This document shows positions 8,408 to 14,663 of a stretch of 37,451 nucleotides of DNA, piece after piece. How positions within the stretch are numbered: the stretch's first letter is position 1; the number at the start of each line of letters is the position of its first letter. The position numbers were made by a program, and so were the translations under genes. Origin of the DNA: Fidelibacterota bacterium MT.SAG.2. GTDB taxonomy: Bacteria > Fidelibacterota > SORT01. The stretch lies in NCBI GenBank assembly GCA_004402915.1, contig SORU01000014.1, forward strand, positions 1 through 37,451, in the 5' to 3' direction. The notes under the pieces were generated by a model. The model was not told the DNA's origin. It saw only the letters and a list, made by a program, of their open reading frames with translations, and searched no databases.

Positions 8408-9197
8408 ACTGATTTTGAGGATCAAAAGTCTCCTCTTCCTTCTGACTTTATTTATAATTGTATCCGAAGCTGCTGCGCAATCAAATATCGAGTCGTTCGT
8501 GAAAGAGGGGAAGTTTTCTGAGGCACGCGAACTTCTTCCCGCTTTGGTGAAGGAAAATCCCGCCGATGCCAGAACTATCTATTTTCAAGGTTTGTTAGAA
8601 AAAAACGGTGAGACTTCCCTTGAATATTTCGAGTCGCTTCTCTCAAAATATCCTAAGAGCGAGTACGCCGATGACGCTCTGATGCAGATAAGCGAGTATA
8701 GGTACTCCCGCGGTCTTTATATCAGCGCCGAACGGACACTGTTGATGATACCACGCAAATATCCTGAATCTGAGCATATCGAACGGGCGATCAATCTTCT
8801 TATGCAGGCTATGCTCGTAACGGGAAAAGCCGATACGGCAAAAATGTATTTAGACGTCTTCAAGAAAAAATGGAAAAACTTAGATGTAGAACTTCCGGAA
8901 AGTGTATTAGCGAAATTAGAGGAGCCGGCAGAGTTATCAGATTCCCGCAGGAACGAGGAGTATACTATTCAGATCGGAGCATTCGGGTCTAAAAAGAATG
9001 CCGAAAGGCAAAGAGATGTGTTCAAAGGACGCGGATTCAAGGTCTCTCTCGGTAAGAAGAAAGTGGCGGATAAACGGCTTCACTTAGTCTGGGTCGGGTC
9101 ATACAGTTCTTATGACGACGCTCTTGCCGAAGCCCGTGTATTGAAGGCAAAGTTCGGCGTGAACTACGGTATTGTGGACAGAACAAAAAACAAATAG
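8385..9197 (+). CDS. exported TPR protein with C-terminal SPOR domain
   Basis: 270 residues. A basic, hydrophobic N-terminus (about 1-31, ending SEAAAQ) looks like a signal peptide. Helical repeats of TPR/BamD-like type follow (FSEARELLPALVKENP, YPKSEYADDALMQISEYRYSRG). Residues about 193-266 form a SPOR domain (YTIQIGAFGSKKNAERQRDVFKGRGF ... HLVWVGSYSSYDDALAEARVLK), which binds denuded peptidoglycan glycan strands at septa. The start lies inside the lapB end (23-base overlap), indicating co-transcription. A role in division-site or envelope maintenance is inferred. Confidence 0.8.
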   Translation: MKIHFLTKLILRIKSLLFLLTLFIIVSEAAAQSNIESFVKEGKFSEARELLPALVKENPADARTIYFQGLLEKNGETSLEYFESLLSKYPKSEYADDALMQISEYRYSRGLYISAERTLLMIPRKYPESEHIERAINLLMQAMLVTGKADTAKMYLDVFKKKWKNLDVELPESVLAKLEEPAELSDSRRNEEYTIQIGAFGSKKNAERQRDVFKGRGFKVSLGKKKVADKRLHLVWVGSYSSYDDALAEARVLKAKFGVNYGIVDRTKNK

Positions 9198-9203
9198 TTA
9201 TTT

Positions 9204-9295
9204 GGGAGTGGATGTGACCCTGGTGGGCGCCACGGTCTTCAAAACCGTTGGGACGAAGCAATTCGTCCGCTAGATTCGATTTCTAGACACTTCCG
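9204..9295 (+). tRNA. selC: tRNA-Sec (anticodon TCA)
   Basis: A 92-base tRNA of selenocysteine type. The acceptor stem is GGGAGTG pairing with CACTTCC. The anticodon stem ACGGT / ACCGT encloses loop CTTCAAA with anticodon TCA at 9239-9241. The long variable arm is a perfect 7-bp stem GGACGAA / TTCGTCC with loop GCAA (9250-9267). The T arm is CTAGA / TCTAG with loop TTCGATT. The discriminator is G and CCA is not fully encoded. The gene implies a SelA/SelB selenoprotein pathway elsewhere in the genome. An integrase lies 72 bases downstream, so the 3' part of this gene is the likely attachment site. Confidence 0.92.
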
Positions 9296-9300
9296 CAAGG

Positions 9301-9323
9301 CCCTGTAAGCATTGCCTACAGGG
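9301..9323. repeat. inverted repeat just after tRNA-Sec
   Basis: CCCTGTA (9301-9307) and TACAGGG (9317-9323) form a hairpin with a nine-base loop, six bases after the tRNA. There is no immediate T-run; a T-rich stretch lies at 9348-9353. It may help end the tRNA transcript, or be an arm site of the integrase. Confidence 0.4.
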
Positions 9324-9367
9324 CATATTACGGGATTCAATGTAGCCTTTTTTACGATTTGTCGTTT

Positions 9368-10495
9368 TCACTCTTTGTTTGCCTTTTGGTCTCCATTAGT
9401 CTGGTTTGGTCTGTATTTTGGCACCAATATGGCACCACTTTTTTCTATTTCAAACTCAACAGAAGTTTGACCAAGTAGAAGAGCTATGTCCTCATATTCG
9501 CTGTTCAATAGATCAACATAATGTCGCTCTGTGACAGCGACTGTTGAGTGACCAAGCCACTTACTAACACGATATATATCTACTCCCTTCTGGATAAGAA
9601 GAGAGCCACATGTTTTTCTTAATGTGTGTACATTAGCATTTTCTATGTGAGCTAATTTATAATACTTTTTAATCCTTCCTGATACTTGATACCCTGAGAA
9701 AGTAAATGGGTGGGAGAAGGATTTACGCCTTTTTAAAATCTCTTCGAGAAGATTATTCAAAGGCAGTGTACGTCTTTTATTTCGTTTTCCTGTTATTACA
9801 ATCAATTTGCGAGTGAGATTAACATTATTCCAAGTGAATTTTGGAGGCAGTATTTCCGATCTACGTGCTCCAGTCTGAAGGTAAAAGGTCACGAGATCTC
9901 TTGCGTCGATATCATTCGCTTCATTGATTACATAATACAAAGATTTGATTTCACTTGGAGATAGGAATCTCACAGGCTTTTCCATTATTTTGGGAATCAA
10001 TACGCCTACAAATGGAGATCGTACTAAATATCTCATCCTTACAGCCCAATTGAACATAGCTTTCTGATGTTTAAGTTCCGCAATTAACCCCGCTAGAGTG
10101 AGTTTAGTTCCCCTGGGTGTAACTTCAGTTAATCGAATTTGTTTATAATTTTCTAAAGTTACCTCAGTGATATCTGTAATAAGGATTTTCGCACCGATTA
10201 TCCGTTGAAGAGCATCGGTAGCATTTTTAATGCGTGTAACGGTTAGGGGAGATTTACCATCTGTTTCAGATACCATTAAATATTTCATTATGAGGTCTTT
10301 TAAGGGCATATATCGTTCACCAGTTGACAGGCCCCTCTTTCTCTTCTCAATTTCACTAAGAATTAAACCCAATTGTGTTTCGGCTACTGATTTAGAACAA
10401 TAGATACGCTTTCGGCATCGTTTGCTATTTTCGTCAACGTAATCGAGAGTCCACGCTGGTTGGCGTTTAGATCTTAAATCTTTTCGAATGGCCAT
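9368..10495 (-). CDS. tyrosine recombinase (site-specific integrase)
   Basis: 375 residues from ATG 10495; a GTG three codons upstream overlaps the Shine-Dalgarno and is less likely. The ribosome site is a perfect AAGGAGGTGA. An N-terminal core-binding domain (about 60-170) precedes the catalytic domain. Active-site residues are R211 (TGARRSE), the beta-hairpin lysine in GKRNKRR, H290 and R293 (HTLRKTCGS), H316 (WLGHS) and nucleophile Y326 (RHYVDL). It would integrate or excise the element at the selC 3' end. The gene points towards the tRNA, as in many selC- and other tRNA-borne islands. Confidence 0.93.
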   Translation of the reverse strand: MAIRKDLRSKRQPAWTLDYVDENSKRCRKRIYCSKSVAETQLGLILSEIEKRKRGLSTGERYMPLKDLIMKYLMVSETDGKSPLTVTRIKNATDALQRIIGAKILITDITEVTLENYKQIRLTEVTPRGTKLTLAGLIAELKHQKAMFNWAVRMRYLVRSPFVGVLIPKIMEKPVRFLSPSEIKSLYYVINEANDIDARDLVTFYLQTGARRSEILPPKFTWNNVNLTRKLIVITGKRNKRRTLPLNNLLEEILKRRKSFSHPFTFSGYQVSGRIKKYYKLAHIENANVHTLRKTCGSLLIQKGVDIYRVSKWLGHSTVAVTERHYVDLLNSEYEDIALLLGQTSVEFEIEKSGAILVPKYRPNQTNGDQKANKE

Positions 10496-10516
10496 TATAA
10501 TCACCTCCTTTCATGA

Positions 10517-10747
10517 CTAGTTTTTGAGTAATTGTAATTCATCCTGAATGGATGGAATAAATTCTGTTATCTTTAACAGTTCTGAATGTGGGATCCTCAC
10601 GAGTCTGCCTACTTTGATAAATCCTATCTTCCGATCTCGGATGAGATTTCGAAAGAACTGTTGACTGCAATTGAATAATTTTGCTGCTGATTCAATAGAG
10701 TAATGTCGCTCGAGTGGAGATGCACAATGTTCACAGAAATGTTCCAT
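10517..10747 (-). CDS. excisionase-like HTH_17 DNA-binding protein
   Basis: 76 residues. An N-terminal CEHC (possible zinc knuckle) is followed by a MerR/Xis-like winged helix: YSIESAAKLFNCSQQFFRNLIRDRKIGFIKVG then RLVRIPHSELLK. Small proteins of this kind act as recombination directionality factors or repressors. It sits 21 bases upstream of the integrase and in the same orientation, so the two are likely co-transcribed. The role in excision is inferred from family and position. Confidence 0.75.
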   Translation of the reverse strand: MEHFCEHCASPLERHYSIESAAKLFNCSQQFFRNLIRDRKIGFIKVGRLVRIPHSELLKITEFIPSIQDELQLLKN

Positions 10748-10784
10748 CTATATTCTTATACCATCATATTACTGATTGTGAAAG

Positions 10785-10804
10785 GGGTTGGCCAGACCCC
10801 CTTC
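10785..10804. repeat. imperfect hairpin upstream of the xis-int pair
   Basis: AAGGGGTTGGCC followed by AGACCCCCTT can fold as a GC-rich hairpin in the 155-base gap between the xis-like gene and the coiled-coil gene. Function unknown; no T-run. Confidence 0.35.
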
Positions 10805-10868
10805 AGTTATCTATGTAATGTCATCCTCAGTTCCACCATTGGATTTCTCCTTGGAGTTGGCATAGTTT

Positions 10869-10890
10869 GGAGGGCTCTTGCGAGCCCTCC
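10869..10890 (-). terminator. perfect 9-bp GC-rich hairpin, possible terminator
   Basis: GGAGGGCTC (10869-10877), loop TTGC, GAGCCCTCC (10882-10890), just past the stop of the leftward coiled-coil gene. No proper U-tract on either strand, so it may be a Rho-assisted stop or a 3'-stabilising hairpin. Confidence 0.45.
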
Positions 10891-10902
10891 GGTTATTTAT
10901 CG

Positions 10903-11406
10903 TCATTCAGATTGACCAGACTCACCAAGTTCTGCGTCAAGTAGATGGACAAGTCGAACTTTAGCGGTCTCGATCAGATCTGTTTTCTTTGAGATTTTCT
11001 CTTCGAGCCTTTTCTGCTTCACTTGTAGCTTCTTTCCGTCAATCTCATCCGTGGTCTGGATAATTTGTTTTCCGAGCCAGTCGAGATCTGCTTCATCAGC
11101 TTTTAGCAACGCTGATAATCGAGTTATATTGGCATTTAGAATTCCGGTATTATTGACTTCGGAGAGATTTTTTCGGGAGACAGGCTTTTTAATATCAGTT
11201 CCACCTGATCTTATCTCCTCGATTACCCAAGCATCGTACTGCGTAACATTTATGTTACACATACCGCTTATGATTGCTCCGAAGCCGAACGATAAAGCTT
11301 CTCGCTCAAGAATTTCAGGATCGAGCCCTCTTAATTTTGCAAATTCTTCTGCCGTCATTACCAATGATCCTGTTAATGATCGTTGGATCTTCTTTTTTCT
11401 TTTCAT
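10903..11406 (-). CDS. hypothetical coiled-coil protein of the integrated element
   Basis: 167 residues from ATG 11406, chosen because AGGAGT lies seven bases upstream; a longer ORF from 11445 has no ribosome site. The N-terminus is very basic (MKRKKKIQ). Residues about 15-65 could form a small helical DNA-binding domain (TAEEFAKLRGLDPEILEREALSFG), and about 100-155 a coiled coil (DEIDGKKLQVKQKRLEEKISKK). It resembles small phage packaging-type (terminase small subunit) or DNA-binding proteins, but I cannot assign it. It is downstream of the sigma gene on the same strand. Confidence 0.6.
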   Translation of the reverse strand: MKRKKKIQRSLTGSLVMTAEEFAKLRGLDPEILEREALSFGFGAIISGMCNINVTQYDAWVIEEIRSGGTDIKKPVSRKNLSEVNNTGILNANITRLSALLKADEADLDWLGKQIIQTTDEIDGKKLQVKQKRLEEKISKKTDLIETAKVRLVHLLDAELGESGQSE

Positions 11407-11511
11407 TCTATTACTCCTATATTTATTTAGTTTGTCGCTCAACATGAGAGACTTCTGTAAACGTTATACAGAATGCGATGTGAGAAAATGTGAGAGAAAG
11501 CGTGAGAAGTT

Positions 11512-12087
11512 CTAATTCCGTAGAAATTTTATCGAATCTTCGATGATATCCTTAATAATGTCGGCATCTAAGTCATGATCTTTGCCAATTTCTTCAAGGC
11601 TCAGTGGTTGATCACAACTTATTCCGTAGTAATCCTTGACAATTTCTTTATCCAATTCAGGGAGTTTTTCAAGTAACTCAAGAGCATTAAGAAACATATC
11701 TCTATCATGAGGAAGGAGATTTGTATGTGTGTGAATCTCCAATATGTTCCCGATTTCATCTTTATAATTTTGTCGATTTTCATCAATCTCGAAGACTGAT
11801 TTTTCCTCTCTGAAAGCTTCTCGCAGGAATTTTTTTATCCAAGGAATTGCATATGTTGAAAGTTCTGTACCTCTTGAAAAGTCAAATCGCTTAACCGCTT
11901 CGATAAAACCCCTTGTTGCAAGCTGGTCAAGATCTTCTTGATTATAGGCAGGGTCAATCCTCTTCATATTAAATGTATTGTATGCGGTATTCTTAATGAG
12001 CCCTAAGTACTGATCGATAAGTATTTCCATGCTCTTCTCATTTCTCCTTTGAGCTTGATGGATAAATGTCTTTTCTGCCAGAGTCAT
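11512..12087 (-). CDS. element-encoded sigma-70 family factor
   Basis: 191 residues. Region 2 is clear: NQEDLDQLATRGFIEAVKRFDFSRGTELSTYAIPWIKKFLREA. A linker follows, then a region-4-like end: LPELDKEIVKDYYGISCDQPLSLEEIGKDHDLDADIIKDIIEDSIKFLRN. The helix that normally reads the -35 element (RERVRQIE... with arginines) is here DADIIKDIIEDS, acidic and without arginine. So promoter choice may rely on -10 contacts or a partner. Its ATG overlaps the TGA of the upstream winged-helix gene (ATGA), so the two are coupled. A sigma factor on a small element points to its own transcription programme. Confidence 0.82.
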   Translation of the reverse strand: MTLAEKTFIHQAQRRNEKSMEILIDQYLGLIKNTAYNTFNMKRIDPAYNQEDLDQLATRGFIEAVKRFDFSRGTELSTYAIPWIKKFLREAFREEKSVFEIDENRQNYKDEIGNILEIHTHTNLLPHDRDMFLNALELLEKLPELDKEIVKDYYGISCDQPLSLEEIGKDHDLDADIIKDIIEDSIKFLRN

Positions 12088-12575
12088 TGAAGAATCTCTA
12101 TAATTTTTACAGAAGAATGGAATCGTCGAGTCTTTAGGGGTAAAATGTCAGAGCCGATAATTTTTCGAAGGTCCTTATAATATCCACGGATACTTTCATT
12201 TCGATTTTTACTTGCCCGCAGAATACCACAAGTTTCTTCGGCGATTTGTCTTTTGGAAGGTATATCAGGATAGTTTTTGAGAATTAAATTCATAACTCGA
12301 AAAGGAGATGTATCCTTAATCTCAACTGTTTCTCTCTCATCATCAAATTCTAATACACCCTGAGGTCTGTTAATTATGAGATCTGATGATTCATGGGAGG
12401 CTGACATCGTCGTTACTTTGTTGTTGTAATAGACTCTGACATTAAGCGAGGGAACTACAATAGGTACATTAAAACATGGGTGATACCCCATCTCTTCAAA
12501 AATAGATGTCAGTTTTTCAATATCAGCCAAACCAGGCATATTAGGAAAACTTATAAGTAATTGAGCTCGTTTCAT
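12084..12575 (-). CDS. winged-helix DNA-binding protein coupled to the sigma factor
   Basis: 163 residues from ATG 12575; the frame opens to a TTG at 12635 that would run through a palindrome, so the shorter start is preferred. Residues about 1-70 are alpha/beta (LLISFPNMPGLADIEKLTSIFEEMGY, receiver- or ACT-like in appearance). Residues about 90-163 resemble an OmpR/PhoB-type winged helix (SPFRVMNLILKNYP, KRQIAEETCGILRA, then NESIRGYYKDLRKIIG). The four-base overlap with the sigma gene argues for joint action. The gene is not a full response regulator: no DD/D/K receiver signature is seen. Confidence 0.6.
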   Translation of the reverse strand: MKRAQLLISFPNMPGLADIEKLTSIFEEMGYHPCFNVPIVVPSLNVRVYYNNKVTTMSASHESSDLIINRPQGVLEFDDERETVEIKDTSPFRVMNLILKNYPDIPSKRQIAEETCGILRASKNRNESIRGYYKDLRKIIGSDILPLKTRRFHSSVKIIEILQ

Positions 12576-12616
12576 TACGAGTTTAATATACCAAAATATG
12601 GCAGGTTGGTTGGTTA

Positions 12617-12630
12617 CCGTAACGTTACGG
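12617..12630. promoter_or_regulatory. perfect 14-bp palindrome, candidate operator
   Basis: CCGTAACGTTACGG, 42 bases upstream of the chosen start of the winged-helix gene, on the leftward transcript. A likely binding site for a dimeric regulator such as the downstream winged-helix protein or the TPR regulator. A related GTAACAT-TT-ATGTTAC palindrome lies inside the coiled-coil gene at 11243-11258. Confidence 0.5.
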
Positions 12631-12681
12631 ACCAATATTTTGAATTATTTTATAATTAAAAGGAGTGAATAGAGGCTAATA

Positions 12682-14127
12682 TTATTCCGAGGTAAATTTG
12701 ATAATGGAAATGTTTTTTGATAATGTATAGATACCACCCATTCCCTGCGAGCCACGGGGCATCCGTATCAAATTTACATCTCTATTATTATTAAAAGGTT
12801 TTCTAATCGCGGAGTTAATTTGGCTCGAATGTGTTTTCTTAATTTTATTATCTCTATCAAGTGGCCATCTCCCACCAATTTTTCTATAAACTAATCTTCT
12901 ATTTAGAACTAATTCTTCTCCTTCTAATCCGGAAGTAAATTTTTCATATAAGACAGAATTTGATTCCTCTATTTTATCTAATATATCTCGAAAATCTTCA
13001 TTGATATTTTCGTAAGATTCAATTAAGGCATCCATATGATTTAAAGAATCATAAGTCCAATATTCTTTGGGTGATTTTGTTTGGCCAATGGAAGAATGAC
13101 ATTCTAATGCCAGAAAATAGAGGAAAGTAAAATTCTCTTTAGAGATGAAGATCTGCTTACGTTTTCGTGATTTACTGCTCATGCCTAAGAAAAACGACAT
13201 TAGATTACTATCTTCATTAGATGAATTTGAATTGACTCCTTTGGTAAATATCAGAGTGTCAAAGCTATTAGATGAATTGTTCTTCTTAATATTCCTTGCC
13301 TTGGCTTTAATCAAATATTTATTAAAATTTGCTTTGGAAATTAAATTTAATTCGTTATAAACAGACCCGGATTTCAGTACGTAATCTGATTTATCGATTA
13401 AAATATCTTCGGGACGCCTCTTTGGAACATTCGCTTTTTGGAGTTGCTTTAAATAATTTAATGATTTTAACTTTAATAACTGAACTTCTTCATTATCTGT
13501 GTCGATATTTTCTGCATTTTCTAAAGATTTCAAGGCTCCAATATAATCTCCTTCCGAGATAGAGAAACGGGCAAGGATACAAATTGCAGGTATATTTTGC
13601 TTATCAGAAAGCAAGATTTTTTTAGCAGTCTCTTCTGCTAAATTCCATTTGTGTAATGCCATATATGAATTCATACGAAGCACTAAGATATCGACTCCCT
13701 TTGGGCATTTCTTCCACAAAGAGAGACTTATAACCCAATTGAAATGAAAATCAGCATATAAGTTTTTTACAAGTATATCTGCTGGAAACTTGAATTCTTT
13801 CAATTTTCTAAAAGTGCTTTGTATTCCGTCCATATCGCTGTTATACGAATATTCAAGAAAATTTATGTAATATTTCATCACAAGAGGGAGACCAAACATT
13901 ATTGAATCGGACAATTTCCGGAGAAGTCCTAATCGCTCATCACCCTTAAAACTTTTCGTAATAGTATATATGGTAAATAAATGAATTTGAGATTCTTCAC
14001 TTGATAACTTTCGTAATAACCCAAATCCCCTTTTAAAGTGACCTTCAGAGAATTTAAATCTTATTTCAGCTTCAATTCCCTCATGAGGTGGACCGTCAAG
14101 AACAAGCTCAATTCTGGTATTGGTCAT
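12682..14127 (-). CDS. TPR-containing putative regulator with C-terminal winged-helix-like region
   Basis: 481 residues from ATG 14127, which has AGAGGA nine bases upstream; an extension to TTG 14175 has no ribosome site. Residues about 1-60 hold a beta-rich start (IELVLDGPPHEGIEAEIRF). About 60-240 are helical repeats of TPR type (WNLAEETAKKILLSDKQN; GDYIGALKSLENAENIDTDNEE). A low-complexity serine/asparagine and basic linker is at about 285-320. The C-terminus (VYRKIGGRWPLDRDNKIKK ... INSAIRKPFNNN) looks like a winged helix. It is divergent from the replication block across an operator-rich region, the position of a master regulator. Family not recognised. Confidence 0.55.
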   Translation of the reverse strand: MTNTRIELVLDGPPHEGIEAEIRFKFSEGHFKRGFGLLRKLSSEESQIHLFTIYTITKSFKGDERLGLLRKLSDSIMFGLPLVMKYYINFLEYSYNSDMDGIQSTFRKLKEFKFPADILVKNLYADFHFNWVISLSLWKKCPKGVDILVLRMNSYMALHKWNLAEETAKKILLSDKQNIPAICILARFSISEGDYIGALKSLENAENIDTDNEEVQLLKLKSLNYLKQLQKANVPKRRPEDILIDKSDYVLKSGSVYNELNLISKANFNKYLIKAKARNIKKNNSSNSFDTLIFTKGVNSNSSNEDSNLMSFFLGMSSKSRKRKQIFISKENFTFLYFLALECHSSIGQTKSPKEYWTYDSLNHMDALIESYENINEDFRDILDKIEESNSVLYEKFTSGLEGEELVLNRRLVYRKIGGRWPLDRDNKIKKTHSSQINSAIRKPFNNNRDVNLIRMPRGSQGMGGIYTLSKNISIIKFTSE

Positions 14128-14214
14128 AGGTATTGTCCTCTTATTTCCTATTTTTAATTTGTAAATTTCTCCCAATAGGGGAGGTTATTAAAGAAGCTAC
14201 CGACTTTGCAAGAC

Positions 14215-14250
14215 ATATTATCAATTACAAATGTAACTTCTTGATAATAT
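14215..14250. promoter_or_regulatory. 10-bp inverted repeat in divergent control region
   Basis: ATATTATCAA (14215-14224) and TTGATAATAT (14241-14250), a perfect inverted repeat. Between them sits a second small palindrome, TTACAAATGTAA (14225-14236). Both lie between the divergent regulator and DUF5659-like genes and are candidate operators. Confidence 0.5.
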
Positions 14251-14271
14251 AGCGTTTAGACAAAATAACTA

Positions 14272-14300
14272 TTGACTTTTCTTATAAGATTTCTTATACT
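14272..14300 (+). promoter_or_regulatory. near-consensus sigma-70 promoter of the replication block
   Basis: TTGACT (14272-14277), exactly 17 bases, then TATACT (14295-14300). The predicted start near 14307 falls inside the inverted repeat at 14305-14330, so repression by a bound regulator is easy to picture. It would drive the DUF5659-like and primase genes. Confidence 0.7.
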
Positions 14301-14304
14301 TATA

Positions 14305-14330
14305 ACAGATAGACAAGTAAGTCAATCTGT
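14305..14330. promoter_or_regulatory. operator candidate over the transcription start
   Basis: ACAGATAGAC (14305-14314) and GTCAATCTGT (14321-14330) form an inverted repeat, 9 of 10 bases matching, with a six-base spacer. It is immediately downstream of the -10 box of the rightward promoter. Confidence 0.6.
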
Positions 14331-14413
14331 CTAATTCAAGCCTCAATTCCCGCAATGAAAATAGGCTGTAAGCCTTTAGTTATAGTGTTTATAGCCAAAC
14401 TAACAATGAGGTA

Positions 14414-14647
14414 ATGAATATGAATAATAAGATAAATACGTCTGATTTCTATTTTTCTGCCTTTCTATTATCACAAGGGTATGAAATTGAAGAGACATCA
14501 AAAATCGGAAAATCCATCACATTTCACTTTGAATCGGAGGGCCTTGAAGAGATCAGAAACGAGTATTTCTTAGGAAAGGCAACAGTAGAACCGCTTTCGT
14601 TTCAAAACGCTATACATAATTTAAAAACGCTTACATATAATATTTAG
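14414..14647 (+). CDS. DUF5659-like small protein
   Basis: 77 residues. The pattern TSDFYFSAFLLSQGYEIEE, then ITFHFESEGLEEIRNEYFLGKATVEPLSFQNAIHNLKTLTY, matches the DUF5659 type found in front of replication genes in phages and plasmids: one strand-helix unit, the 'G.A.V.P..F..A...LK' end. Start at 14414 or at 14420; GAGG at 14408 is better spaced for 14420. It is the first gene behind the rightward promoter and lies 16 bases before the primase. Function unknown. Confidence 0.6.
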   Translation: MNMNNKINTSDFYFSAFLLSQGYEIEETSKIGKSITFHFESEGLEEIRNEYFLGKATVEPLSFQNAIHNLKTLTYNI

Positions 14648-14663
14648 GATTAATTGATGAAAA

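Noticed and set aside
10703-10915. Rightward 70-codon ORF with hydrophobic stretches
   Set aside because: It overlaps the xis-like gene start antisense and contains the terminator-like hairpin; no ribosome site.
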